51,329 bases of DNA from Egibacter sp. (GTDB taxonomy: Bacteria > Actinomycetota > Nitriliruptoria > Euzebyales > Egibacteraceae), in NCBI GenBank assembly GCA_003553795.1, contig PWFH01000208.1, positions 1 to 51,329 on the forward strand. Direction: 5' to 3'. The notes beneath the pieces are model-generated. The model did no database searches and was not told where the DNA came from. It was given only the letters and a program-made list of their open reading frames with translations. This document shows, piece after piece, positions 30,242-38,721 of this stretch (its first letter is position 1; the number at the start of each line of letters is the position of its first letter). The translations under genes were made by a program, and so were the position numbers.

Positions 30242-30399
30242 GCGTGCCGGCCGAGATCGTCTGCCCCGACTGCGGCGGCGCCGCCAAGCTCCTCTCCCAC
30301 GACCCCGAGGGCGGCTTCGAGCCCGGTGACGTCGCCGCCTACCGCTGCGTGGACTGCCTCGACCGCTGGGACGTCGTCGTCGCCGACGACGACGCGTGA
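30238..30399 (+). CDS. Small zinc-ribbon protein
   Basis: 53 residues from GTG 30238, which overlaps the preceding stop (GTGA). A second GTG two codons later is possible. The sequence contains CPDCGGAAKLL and, 22 residues on, YRCVDCLDRWDVVV, a standard four-cysteine zinc ribbon. Its function is unknown; it may bind nucleic acid or a protein partner. It ends 4 bp before the convergent ATPase gene. Confidence 0.68.
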   Translation: MSVPAEIVCPDCGGAAKLLSHDPEGGFEPGDVAAYRCVDCLDRWDVVVADDDA

Positions 30400-30403
30400 G
30401 GGC

Positions 30404-31522
30404 TCACGGACGCGCCTGACCTCGGCCGTGGTGCAGGGCGCGCCCCTCGGTGTCGTAGAGCTGGCAGGCCCCGACGTCGAGGCGCAGCAGGAGCCCGTCG
30501 CCGGGGCGCGCGCGGGTCGCCGCCGGCAGTTGGGCGACGAGGTCGGCGGTGTGACCGCCGCCGAGGTCGACACGCACCTCCGCCTCCCGGCGCGGCCCCG
30601 CCGCGGGTGGCCCCACGAGCTCGCCGGCGAGGGCGACCCCGGCTGCGGCGTCCTCGGCGCGCAGCGCGCCGGGGCGTACCGCGAGGGTGACCCGGCGGTG
30701 CCCGGCGACGGCGCGACGCTGGCCCGAGCCCAGGGGCAGGGCCACCCCGCCGGCGTGCAGCGTCCGGTCGTCGACCTCGGCGTCGAGCAGGCGGGTCGCC
30801 TCGTCGAGGAGCACGGCGACCTGGGTGGTCGCCGGCCGGTCGTAGAGCGCCTGGGGCGCGTCGACCTGGACGAGGCGGCCGCTGTCGAGCACCGCGAGGC
30901 GGTCTCCGACGGCCATCGCCTCGGCGACGTCGTGGGTCACGTGCACCGTCGTGACCCCGAGGCCGCGCTGCAGCGCGAGGAGCTCGCCCCGCAGACGCAG
31001 CCGCTCGGGCGGGTCGGCGGCGGAGAACGGCTCGTCGAGCAGGAAGGCGCGGGGGCGCCGCACCGTCGCGCGGGCGAGCGCGACGCGCTGGCGGTCGCCG
31101 GCCGACAGCCCGTGGGGTCGGCGGTCGAGCAGGGCCTCGATGCCGAGCACGCGGGCCTCGGCGAGGACGCGGTCGTCGACCTCGGCGGTGTCGACGTGCT
31201 GGTAGCGCAGCGGCTCGCCGATCTGCGCGCGCACGGTGCGGTGGGGAAACGTCGTCACGTCCTGGGTGACGAGCGCGACGTCGCGCACCCGGGTGGGCTG
31301 GGCGGTGACGTCGACGTCGTCGAAGCGCACCTGCCCCTCGGTGGGCGCGTCGAGGCCGGCGACGACGCGCAGCAGCGTCGACTTGCCGCATCCCGCCGGG
31401 CCGGTGACTGCGGTGACCTGCCCCGACGGCAGGTCGAGGTCGATGCCGTCGAGGGCGGTGACGACCTCGCCCCGGCGCAGCCGGTGGCGGACGGTGAGGC
31501 CGCGCAGGGCGATCGCGACCAT
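30404..31522 (-). CDS. MalK/UgpC-like ABC ATPase without nearby permeases
   Basis: 372 residues from ATG 31522; the much longer frame upstream is the kinase gene region. Walker A is GPAGCGKST, Walker B AFLLDEPFSAAD and the switch HVTHD. The signature is altered to LSAGDRQRVALARA. About 130 C-terminal residues resemble the regulatory OB/TOBE region of sugar and polyol ATPases. No permease or binding protein is adjacent. In streptomycetes one such ATPase, MsiK, serves many sugar importers, which could apply here. It follows the sugar kinase by 11 bp, so both probably act in carbohydrate uptake. Confidence 0.85.
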   Translation of the reverse strand: MVAIALRGLTVRHRLRRGEVVTALDGIDLDLPSGQVTAVTGPAGCGKSTLLRVVAGLDAPTEGQVRFDDVDVTAQPTRVRDVALVTQDVTTFPHRTVRAQIGEPLRYQHVDTAEVDDRVLAEARVLGIEALLDRRPHGLSAGDRQRVALARATVRRPRAFLLDEPFSAADPPERLRLRGELLALQRGLGVTTVHVTHDVAEAMAVGDRLAVLDSGRLVQVDAPQALYDRPATTQVAVLLDEATRLLDAEVDDRTLHAGGVALPLGSGQRRAVAGHRRVTLAVRPGALRAEDAAAGVALAGELVGPPAAGPRREAEVRVDLGGGHTADLVAQLPAATRARPGDGLLLRLDVGACQLYDTEGRALHHGRGQARP

Positions 31523-31533
31523 CGGCGGGTCCG

Positions 31534-32463
31534 CTAGAGGTCGGCGCGACCCGGCGGGTCCGCCCCCGCCCGGGTGCACGTCACCGCGGCGACGCGCGCG
31601 GCGAAGCGCACGGCCGAGGCGAGGTCCTCGTCGTCGAGGGCGGCCACGGCGTCGCGGTGCAGCGCGTCGGCCTCGTCGAGCCAGGCCAGCAGTCCCGAGG
31701 TGAAGCTGTCGCCCGCGCCGACGGTGTCGACGACGTCGACGGCGACGCCCTCGACCTCGACGGTGCGCCCGTCGGCGGTCACCGCGACCGCCCCCTGCCC
31801 CCCGCGGGTGACGACGGCGAGGACCGGGCCGCGACCGAGCCAGGTGCGGGCGACCTCGACGGGGTCGGCGTCGGGATGGACCCAGGCGAGGTCCTCGTCG
31901 GAGACCTTCACGACGTCGGTGACCGCGAGCCAGCGGTCGAGGTCGTCGAGGTAGGCCTCGCGGTCGCTGATGAACGTCGGGCGGACGTTGGGGTCGAGGG
32001 TCGTCAGCCGCCCCCGCGCGCTCGCGCGCTCGAGCAGGGCGGCGACGGCGTCGCGGCCGGGCTCGAGCAGCAGCGCGAGCGAGCCGGTGTGCACCGCCCG
32101 CACCTCCTCGGGCAGCGGGTCGGGGAGGTCGTCGAGCGCGAGCTCGGTCGTCGCGCTGCCGGCGAGGTGGAAGCTGTACTGCGCCACACCGTCCTCGTCG
32201 AGGTGGACGAGCGCGAGCGGGCTCGGCGCCGTGGTCCGTGCCGCGTGGGCGAGATCGACGCCATCGGCCTCGAGCCGCGCGGCGAGGAGGTCGCCGAACG
32301 GGTCGGTCGACAGCCGCCCGAGGTAGCCGACGTCGCTGTCGAGGCGGGCGAGGCCGACCGCGACGTTGAACGGTGAGCCCCCGACGTGCGGGACGAAGCC
32401 CTCGGAGCCCTCGCAGCTCGCTGGCAGGCAGTCGATGAGCGCCTCGCCGCACACGATGATCAT
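31534..32463 (-). CDS. PfkB-family carbohydrate kinase (fructokinase-like)
   Basis: 309 residues from ATG 32463, with GGGAGG 5 bp upstream. N-terminal IIVCGEALIDCLP and HVGGSPFNVAVGLARLD are fructokinase-like. The C-terminal anion-hole motif is DTVGAGDSFTSGLL with the catalytic base Asp252. It phosphorylates a sugar, most likely fructose or a related hexose, using ATP in the cytosol. The ABC ATPase gene follows after 11 bp. Confidence 0.9.
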   Translation of the reverse strand: MIIVCGEALIDCLPASCEGSEGFVPHVGGSPFNVAVGLARLDSDVGYLGRLSTDPFGDLLAARLEADGVDLAHAARTTAPSPLALVHLDEDGVAQYSFHLAGSATTELALDDLPDPLPEEVRAVHTGSLALLLEPGRDAVAALLERASARGRLTTLDPNVRPTFISDREAYLDDLDRWLAVTDVVKVSDEDLAWVHPDADPVEVARTWLGRGPVLAVVTRGGQGAVAVTADGRTVEVEGVAVDVVDTVGAGDSFTSGLLAWLDEADALHRDAVAALDDEDLASAVRFAARVAAVTCTRAGADPPGRADL

Positions 32464-32489
32464 CCTCGCCTCCCTTCGCCCGGGGCTGC

Positions 32490-32495
32490 AGCCTA
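32490..32495 (-). promoter_or_regulatory. Possible -10 element for the kinase/ATPase unit
   Basis: Minus-strand TAGGCT in the context CCCGCTAGGCTGC, about 27 bp before the kinase ATG. It fits the GCTAnnnT pattern. Confidence 0.38.
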
Positions 32496-32535
32496 GCGGG
32501 AACATCCCCCGTGCCGCGCGGGTTGCAGCGAAGCG

Positions 32536-33816
32536 ATGGTCCTGCCGACCGAGCTCCTCGCCTCCGCCGCGCTCGCCGCGCTCGCCGCCGGCGTCGTCGT
32601 CTGGCGCCTCGCCCCGCGCCGCGGGGTCGCGCCCGGGGCGGTCGTCGACCTCCTCGCCGCGGTGATCGTCGCCGGGCTCGTCGCCGGGCGCGCCGCGACG
32701 GTCCTCGTCGACGTCGCCCTGTCGGGGCCGATCGCACCGACGGCGTGGCCGCGGCTGACCGCGGGGGTCTCCCTGCCCGCCGGGGTGGCCGGTGGCCTCG
32801 GCGCGGTCGCGTGGTGGCGGCGCCGCGGCGGGGCGGCGGCGCTCGAGGTCGCCGCCGTCGCCCTCGCCGCCGGGCTCGCCGCCTGGTCGGTCGCTGCGCT
32901 GCTGCGCGGCGACGCCGCGGGGATCGCCGCCGGCCCACCGCTGGGGGTGCCCCTCCCGGGGGAGACGGGCACGCGCGTGCCGGTGGCCCTGCTCGAGGCC
33001 GCGGTCCAGGGGCTCGCCGCGGTCGTGCTCGCTCGGCGTGGCCGCGGCGTCGACGCCGCCGTCGCCCTCGGCCTCGTCGTCGTGGCCACCCACCTCGCCG
33101 CGTGGCCGCTGCGGCCCGCCCCGCCACCCGCCGACGGCGCGGTCGACGTCCTGCTCGCGCTCGCCGTGGCCGGCGGGCTCGGTCTCGTCGCGCTGCGCGG
33201 GCGCGGCGCGACGCTGCGCACCACCGTCGCGGCGCTCGCGCTCGCCGCCGGGCTCGGCGCGGTCGGCGTGGCCCTCGCGGTGGCGCCGCCCGAGGCCGTC
33301 GAGGCCGAGCCCGTCGCCGGCGTGCCCCTCGAGGGGGCGATCCGCGCCGACGAGCCGACGCCCGGCGACGGCGACGTCCCGGCCTGGGGGGCACCCGAGC
33401 TCGCCGCGCTCGTCGCCGCCCACGATGGGCCCGTCGTCGTGAACTTCTGGGCGTCGTGGTGCGGGCCCTGCCACGCCGAGGCGCCGGCGCTCGCGCGCAC
33501 GGTCGCGGCGACGCCCGACGCTGCCGCCATCGGCGTGCTCATCGACGATCCCGTCGCCGACGGCGCGGCGTTCGCCCGGCGCTACGACCTGCCGTTCCCG
33601 ACGGTGCTCGACGGGGGCCTGCGCTCCGAGCTCGCGATGGCGGGGCTGCCGACGACCGTCGTGCTCGACGACGACGGGGTGGAGGCCGCGCGCCTCGTCG
33701 GCGGCCTCGACGCCGCGAGCCTGTCGGCGGCGATCGACCGGGCCCGCCGTGGGGGCGACCCCGGTGCCGCGGGGGCGCGGCACGGCGCCCCCTGGGCGGG
33801 TGCGCCGCCGTCCTGA
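32536..33816 (+). CDS. Lgt-like polytopic membrane domain fused to TlpA-like thioredoxin
   Basis: 426 residues. The first about 260 carry seven or so hydrophobic helices whose order and spacing recall prolipoprotein diacylglyceryl transferase: a GR pair after helix two (LVAGRAATVL), LTAGVSLPAGVAGGLGAVAW where Lgt has its HGG motif, and RVPVALLEAAVQG where Lgt has HPxQLYEA. The key His and other catalytic residues are missing, so enzyme activity is unlikely. The C-terminal domain (about 285-415) is thioredoxin-like with Trp308-Cys-Gly-Pro-Cys312 in VNFWASWCGPCHAEAPAL. It is probably an extracytoplasmic thiol oxidoreductase anchored by a degenerate Lgt fold. The Lgt link is my reading of the pattern. 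Confidence 0.72.
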   Translation: MVLPTELLASAALAALAAGVVVWRLAPRRGVAPGAVVDLLAAVIVAGLVAGRAATVLVDVALSGPIAPTAWPRLTAGVSLPAGVAGGLGAVAWWRRRGGAAALEVAAVALAAGLAAWSVAALLRGDAAGIAAGPPLGVPLPGETGTRVPVALLEAAVQGLAAVVLARRGRGVDAAVALGLVVVATHLAAWPLRPAPPPADGAVDVLLALAVAGGLGLVALRGRGATLRTTVAALALAAGLGAVGVALAVAPPEAVEAEPVAGVPLEGAIRADEPTPGDGDVPAWGAPELAALVAAHDGPVVVNFWASWCGPCHAEAPALARTVAATPDAAAIGVLIDDPVADGAAFARRYDLPFPTVLDGGLRSELAMAGLPTTVVLDDDGVEAARLVGGLDAASLSAAIDRARRGGDPGAAGARHGAPWAGAPPS

Positions 33817-33820
33817 GTGC

Positions 33821-33826
33821 TAGGTT
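33821..33826 (+). promoter_or_regulatory. Possible -10 element for the metallopeptidase-like lipoprotein
   Basis: TAGGTT in the context GAGTGCTAGGTTCG, 26 bp before the ATG. It lies directly after the stop of the preceding gene. Confidence 0.38.
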
Positions 33827-33851
33827 CGTCCCCCACGCGCAGGGAGGCCCC

Positions 33852-35177
33852 ATGAACGGCGCAGGCTCGCTCGCACGGCGCTTGGGCGTCGCCGCGGTCG
33901 TCCTGCTCGCACTGCCGGCCTGCACCTCAGGGGAGCCCGCCGAGCCCGAGCCCGAGCCGACGCCGGCGGAGGACCCCACCGAGGAGCCCACCGAGCCCGA
34001 GCCCGACCCCGAGGCCGAGGCCCTCTCCGAGACGATCGTCGAGATCACCGAGCAGGTCGCCGCCATGCGCGACCTCGAGGTCCTCGAGGAGGTCACCACC
34101 GAGATCGTCGAGCCCGACGAGCTCGCCGAGATCGTCACCGAGCGCGACCGCGACGCCGAGGCCGTCGAGCGGCTCGCCGCCTCCACCCGGGTGCTCGCCG
34201 CCTTGCGGCACGTCCCCGTCGACGCCGACCTCGAGCGCATCATCGACGACCTGCAGTCGGCGAGCGTCGTCGGCCTCTACGACGCCGCCGACGAGGTCGC
34301 CTACGTCTCCGGTGAGGAGCTGCCGCTGAGCCCCGCAGCGGCGACGACGGCGGCCCACGAGGTCCTCCACGCCCTGCAGGACCAGCACTTCGACCTCTCC
34401 CGCCTCGACGACATCCCCCTCGAGGACGGCGACTCCGCCCTCGCGTTCCTCTCGGTCGTCGAGGGCGACGCGGTCATCCTCGAGGAGGAGTGGGCGGCGA
34501 CCCACCAGGACGAGGAGGAGCGGCGCGAGGCCGAGCAGGAGCAGCTCGACGGCGCCGCCGAGCAGCTCGCGGTCCTCGACGACGTCCCCTCCTACGTCGT
34601 CGAGTCCTTCGTCTTCCCCTACGTCGCCGGCGAGCGCTTCGTCGCGAGCCTCATCGAGGAGGGCGGCTACGAGGCCGTCGACGCCGCGCTCGCCGACCCG
34701 CCGACGACCACCCTCGAGATCCTCGACCCGCAGGCCTACGTCGACGGCGTCGAGCTCGCCGAGGTCGAGGCCGGCACGGCCCCGGTCGACGGCGAGGAGG
34801 TCTTCGCCTCGAGCTTCGGCGCCTTCGACCTCCTCGCGCTCTTCGGCGCCGCCGAGGACCCCGAGGCGCAGGCCGGCTCGGCGACGTGGCCGTCGTGGCG
34901 GGGCGGGGCGCTGCGCGCCTGGGAGGTCGACGAGACCCTCGTCGTCGCCGCCGCCTGGCGCTTCGCCGACGACGAGTCGGCGGCCACCGCCTGCGACGCC
35001 GTCGCGGCGTGGTACCGCGACGTCGCCGCACTCGAGGACGAGGCCGAGGCCGACGACGCCGCGGTCGTGCTCGAGGCCGAGCGTGACGCGGTCGCGATCC
35101 GCTGCGACGGGCCGGACGTGCGCTTCGCCCTCTCCGAGGAGCCGACGCTCGCCGAGGACGTCAGCGCCGCCGACTGA
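33852..35177 (+). CDS. HEVLH-motif metallopeptidase-like lipoprotein
   Basis: 441 residues. Lipobox LALPAC gives lipidated Cys24, then a Glu/Pro/Thr linker to about residue 55. His169-Glu170-Val-Leu-His173 in AAHEVLHALQDQHFDL is a zincin-type site; EGDAVILEEEW downstream may give the third ligand. The segment with PYVAGERFVASLIEEGGYEAV and PPTTTLEIL resembles uncharacterised surface proteins of haloarchaea (Hvo_1808 type) and Chloroflexi as I recall them. Peptidase activity is inferred only. It should sit on the outer face of the membrane. AGGGAGG lies upstream of the ATG. Confidence 0.72.
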   Translation: MNGAGSLARRLGVAAVVLLALPACTSGEPAEPEPEPTPAEDPTEEPTEPEPDPEAEALSETIVEITEQVAAMRDLEVLEEVTTEIVEPDELAEIVTERDRDAEAVERLAASTRVLAALRHVPVDADLERIIDDLQSASVVGLYDAADEVAYVSGEELPLSPAAATTAAHEVLHALQDQHFDLSRLDDIPLEDGDSALAFLSVVEGDAVILEEEWAATHQDEEERREAEQEQLDGAAEQLAVLDDVPSYVVESFVFPYVAGERFVASLIEEGGYEAVDAALADPPTTTLEILDPQAYVDGVELAEVEAGTAPVDGEEVFASSFGAFDLLALFGAAEDPEAQAGSATWPSWRGGALRAWEVDETLVVAAAWRFADDESAATACDAVAAWYRDVAALEDEAEADDAAVVLEAERDAVAIRCDGPDVRFALSEEPTLAEDVSAAD

Positions 35178-35239
35178 CGGGCGCTCTCCCCGCCCCGGTC
35201 ACCGGCACGGGGGCTCGGCAGGGTCCCGCGGGCTCGTCC

Positions 35240-35680
35240 TCAGCGCTGCTCGTCGTCGTCCTCCGACTCGCGGGCCTCGTCGGCGACCGGCGCGTCCCCG
35301 CCCGGCTCGTCCCCGCCGTGGAGCAGCTGCCGTGCCCCGTCCTCGCCGACGTTGCCGCCGGACTGCCGCACGATGCTCGCGACGGCCTCGTGCTCCTCGA
35401 GGAGCTCGCGATCGAGGGCGCGTCGCAGCTCGCGGACGTGCTCGGCGAGCTCGTCGGCGTCGATGGGCTCCCGGTAGGTCGGCTCCGGCGCGGGCGCGGG
35501 CTCGGATGGCGGGGCGACCGGCGGACGCGTCGGCTCGGCCGGCGGGGTGTCGGGCACGGCGCTGTCGTCGTGGCCGTCGAGCCCGGCGTGGCGCTGCTGG
35601 GCCCGCTTGGCGTCGCGTACGAACAGGACGACGACGACGGCGAGCGCGATGAGGACGACGACGGTGACGATGGCGGCCAT
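35240..35680 (-). CDS. Small membrane-anchored protein with Pro-rich linker
   Basis: 146 residues from ATG 35680, with GGGAG upstream. One N-terminal membrane helix (residues 3-21, IVTVVVLIALAVVVVLFV) is followed by basic residues, a Pro/Glu-rich linker and a helical charged segment ADELAEHVRELRRALDRELLEEHEAVASIV. The C terminus is acidic. No family is recognised. The helix-positive charge order suggests that the soluble part is cytoplasmic. It is convergent with the lipoprotein gene and divergent from the GGDEF-EAL gene. Confidence 0.6.
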   Translation of the reverse strand: MAAIVTVVVLIALAVVVVLFVRDAKRAQQRHAGLDGHDDSAVPDTPPAEPTRPPVAPPSEPAPAPEPTYREPIDADELAEHVRELRRALDRELLEEHEAVASIVRQSGGNVGEDGARQLLHGGDEPGGDAPVADEARESEDDDEQR

Positions 35681-35835
35681 GCGCTGGCTCCCACGACGGT
35701 GCGGCGGTGGACGGCGGCTCGCGCGGGCGGATCCTGCAAGGGCGGCCCACCCGGCACGCCCTACCGTAGCGGCCCCGCGCGGAGGCGGCGTGTCCGGGCA
35801 CGCCCGGGACGTGGGCCGACGCCCCGGTTGTCCGC

Positions 35836-35841
35836 TAGTCT
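35836..35841 (+). promoter_or_regulatory. Possible -10 element for the GGDEF-EAL gene
   Basis: TAGTCT in the context TCCGCTAGTCTCGG, 37 bp before the ATG; again GCTAnnnT. Confidence 0.38.
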
Positions 35842-35877
35842 CGGATCCGTGTTGCAGACGGTAGGAGCGCCGAGGCG

Positions 35878-37947
35878 ATGAGTGACGAGGCCCGTCGCGC
35901 CGAGCGCGGCGCTGCTGCTCGTCGCCCGCCAGGGGGTGAGCGGGACCCCGTCGCGCTCGACGAGCAGCGCCGCCTCGCGCTCGCCGCGGCACGGATGGGC
36001 ACCTGGCAGTACGACCCCGCGAGCGGCGCGTTCTCCCACGACGGGATCTGCGCCGAGCTCCTCGTCGCCCCCGACGGACAGCGCGACCTCGACCTCGACG
36101 ACGCCTTCGCGGCACTGCATCCCGACGACGAGCCCGGCGTCCGACGCGCCCTCGAGCGCACCGTCGCCGAAGGCGTGGACTACGAGCTCACCTACCGGGT
36201 CGTGCGGCCCGACGGGCAGGTGCGCTGGCTCCTCGAGCGCGTGCAGCCCACGCTCCTAGCCGACGGGGAGGTCGCCCGGGTCGACGGGGTCCTCATGGAC
36301 GTCACCGAGCGTGAGGACCACGCGCGCCGCGTCGTCGACACCCTCGACAGCGTGACCGACGGCTATCTCGCGTTCGACGCCGAGTGGCGGATCACCCACA
36401 TCAACCGCAGCGCCGAGGAGCAGTTCGGCCGCAGCCGCGAGGAGCTCCTCGGCGAGGTCGCCTGGGAGCTCTACCCCGAGCTCGTCGGCACCGACTTCGA
36501 ACGTCACTACCGCGAGGCCGTCGAGACCGGTCGCCCCCAGGTCTTCACCGCCTACTACGAGCCGTGGCGGCGCTGGTACGAGGAGCGCGCGTTCCCCCAC
36601 GACGGCGGGCTCGTCGTCTTCTTCCTCGACGTGACCGAGCGCGTCGAGCGCGAGGCCGAGCTCGCCTATGCCGCGAGCCACGATGAGCTCACCGGGCTGC
36701 CCAACCGCCGGGAGTGCGAGCAGCGCCTCACGGCCATGCTCGACGACGGCGAGCCGGTCGTGCTCCTCCTCGACCTCGACGACTTCAAGCTCGTCAACGA
36801 CAGCCTCGGCCACGCCGTCGGTGACGAGGTGCTCGTCGGGCTCGCCGAGCGCCTGCACGGCCGACTGCCCGACGCGGCGGTGCTGTGCCGCTTCGGCGGG
36901 GACGAGTTCATCGTCATCGCCGACGGCGCGACGGTGAGCGAGGCCCTCGAGCTCAGCGCCCGCCTGCGCGCCGTGCTGCGCGAGCCCTTCAGCCTGGGTG
37001 GGCGCACCGTCGGCGTCAGCGCGTGCGTCGGGGTCGCCCCATCTGACGGCGCCAGGGACGCGGGCACGCTCATCCGCAACGCCGACGCCGCGCTGTTCGC
37101 CGCCAAGCGCCTCGGCCGCGGCCAGGCCGCGGTCTACGACGCCGGGCTCCACGAGCGTGCGCTCGAGCGCCTCGACCTCGAGCAGGGTCTGCGCGAGGCC
37201 CTCGAGCGCGGCGAGCTCGAGCTGCACTACCAGCCGATCTTCGGCCTCGTCGACGGCCGCCGCCGCGGCGCCGAGGCGCTCCTGCGCTGGCGGCATCCCC
37301 AGCGAGGCCTCCTCGCCGCCGGGCACTTCATCGACGCCGCCGAGGGGGCGGGGCTCACCGCGAGGATCGGCGCGCAGGTCCTCGAGTGGGCCTGCGAGAC
37401 GATCGTCGCCTCCCGCTCGAGCGCGCCGCTGGGGACGCTGTGGATCAACGTCGCCCCCGAGGAGCTCGTGAGCAGTGAGATCGTGGGCGCGGTCGCCGCG
37501 GCGCGACGGCGCTACCGCCTGCGCTCCGGCGAGCTCGGCATCGAGCTCACCGAGCGCACGCTCATCCGCGACCCGGTCACCGTGCGCGCCCAGCTCGAGC
37601 GGCTGCACGGTCTCGGGGTGTGTGTGGCCATCGACGACTTCGGCACCGGCTACTCGTCGATGAGCGCGCTGCAGCACCACCGTCTCGACGTCATCAAGAT
37701 CGACCGCGCCTTCGTCAGCCAGCTCGGGGAGCCCAAGGGGCGCGCCATCGTCGGGGCGGTCATCGAGCTCGCCCACGCCCTCGGGGCGAGCGCCTCGGCC
37801 GAAGGCGTGGAGGAGATCGAGCAGTGGGAGACGCTGCGCGCGCTCGGCTGCGACACCGCCGCGGGCTACCTCCTGGCCCGGCCCGCGCCGCTCGAGGCGG
37901 AGATGCCCGCGCGTGTCGACCTCGCCTCGACGGGCCCCCGCCGCTGA
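35878..37947 (+). CDS. PAS-PAS-GGDEF-EAL cyclic di-GMP turnover protein
   Basis: 689 residues, apparently soluble. Two PAS domains lie at about 25-145 and 155-265, each ending in a DVTER motif. The GGDEF domain has intact GGDEF at 340-344; no RxxD inhibitory site is seen at the usual position, which reads PDAA. The EAL domain has EAL at 466-468 in GAEALLRWRHP, plus WINVAPEEL, ELTE, IDDFGTGYSS, VIKIDRAFV and AEGVEEIE, so the phosphodiesterase residues look complete. It could make or degrade cyclic di-GMP depending on PAS input. It is monocistronic by layout. Confidence 0.93.
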   Translation: MSDEARRAERGAAARRPPGGERDPVALDEQRRLALAAARMGTWQYDPASGAFSHDGICAELLVAPDGQRDLDLDDAFAALHPDDEPGVRRALERTVAEGVDYELTYRVVRPDGQVRWLLERVQPTLLADGEVARVDGVLMDVTEREDHARRVVDTLDSVTDGYLAFDAEWRITHINRSAEEQFGRSREELLGEVAWELYPELVGTDFERHYREAVETGRPQVFTAYYEPWRRWYEERAFPHDGGLVVFFLDVTERVEREAELAYAASHDELTGLPNRRECEQRLTAMLDDGEPVVLLLDLDDFKLVNDSLGHAVGDEVLVGLAERLHGRLPDAAVLCRFGGDEFIVIADGATVSEALELSARLRAVLREPFSLGGRTVGVSACVGVAPSDGARDAGTLIRNADAALFAAKRLGRGQAAVYDAGLHERALERLDLEQGLREALERGELELHYQPIFGLVDGRRRGAEALLRWRHPQRGLLAAGHFIDAAEGAGLTARIGAQVLEWACETIVASRSSAPLGTLWINVAPEELVSSEIVGAVAAARRRYRLRSGELGIELTERTLIRDPVTVRAQLERLHGLGVCVAIDDFGTGYSSMSALQHHRLDVIKIDRAFVSQLGEPKGRAIVGAVIELAHALGASASAEGVEEIEQWETLRALGCDTAAGYLLARPAPLEAEMPARVDLASTGPRR

Positions 37948-37971
37948 GCGCGGGGCCCGACGCCGGGGATG

Positions 37972-37999
37972 CCGCGGCCCCCTGGGGTGGTGGCCGCGG
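37972..37999. terminator. Hairpin between convergent genes
   Basis: CCGCGGCC (37972-37979) and GGCCGCGG (37992-37999) are perfect 8-bp arms with a 12-bp loop, midway between the GGDEF-EAL stop and the modC stop. It may end transcription in both directions. Confidence 0.55.
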
Positions 38000-38019
38000 G
38001 GGGGCCGCGACCGCGGCGG

Positions 38020-38721
38020 CTACGCTCCGGCGCCGTCGACCGGATCGTCGAGGCGGGCCAGGGCGGTGGCGGTGTCGGTGACGACGCTGACGTCGCCGTC
38101 GGCGGCGAGCAGCACCTGATCGGCGAGGGCGGCGAGCTCGGCCGGGTCATGGGTGACGAAGACCGTCGGCACCCCCGCCTCGTCGACGAGGCTGCGCACG
38201 AGCGCGCGCAGCTGGCGGCGGACCGGCACGTCGAGCGCGCCGAAGGGCTCGTCGAGCAGGAGCAGGCGGGGCTGGCCGGCGAGGGCCCGGGCGAGGGCGA
38301 CGCGCTGGCGCTGCCCGCCGGAGAGCTCGCTGGGACGGCGTGCGGCGAGGGCCGCGGCGTCGACGCGGGCCAGCAGCTCCTCGGCGCGCTCGCGCCGCTC
38401 GGCGCGCCCGGCGCCGGACGCGGCGAGGGCGACGTTGCCCGCGACGGTGCGGTGGGGCAGGAGGTAGGGCTCCTGGAAGACCATGCCGATCCGCCGGCGG
38501 TGGGGCGCCAGTGCGGTCCCCGCGGCGGTGTCGGCGAAGACCGTCGGCCCGAGGCCGATGCGACCCTCGGCCGGGGCGTCGAGGCCGGCGACGAGGCGCA
38601 GCAGGCGAGTCTTGCCGGCGCCGGAGGGGCCAAAGAGCACGGTCAGCCCCTCGGGCAGGGCGAAGCGGGCGTCGAGGCGGAACTCGCCGATCGTGGCGCG
38701 GACGTCGACGGCGAGGCTCAC
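38020..38721 (-). CDS. modC: Molybdate ABC transporter ATPase
   Basis: 233 residues. Walker A is GPSGAGKTRLLRLVAG, signature LSGGQRQRVALARAL, Walker B LLLLDEPFGALD and switch FVTHD. It is shorter than classic ModC (about 350) because the C-terminal molybdate-binding TOBE/MOP domain is absent. The GTG start overlaps the modB stop by 4 bp. It powers oxyanion import through ModB; molybdate is favoured over tungstate only by context. Confidence 0.85.
   Translation of the reverse strand: MSLAVDVRATIGEFRLDARFALPEGLTVLFGPSGAGKTRLLRLVAGLDAPAEGRIGLGPTVFADTAAGTALAPHRRRIGMVFQEPYLLPHRTVAGNVALAASGAGRAERRERAEELLARVDAAALAARRPSELSGGQRQRVALARALAGQPRLLLLDEPFGALDVPVRRQLRALVRSLVDEAGVPTVFVTHDPAELAALADQVLLAADGDVSVVTDTATALARLDDPVDGAGA

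Noticed and set aside
31523-33394. N-terminal extension of the MalK-like ATPase frame to 996 codons
   Set aside because: It runs through the kinase and the next gene as Arg-rich nonsense; the ATPase fold starts at ATG 31522.
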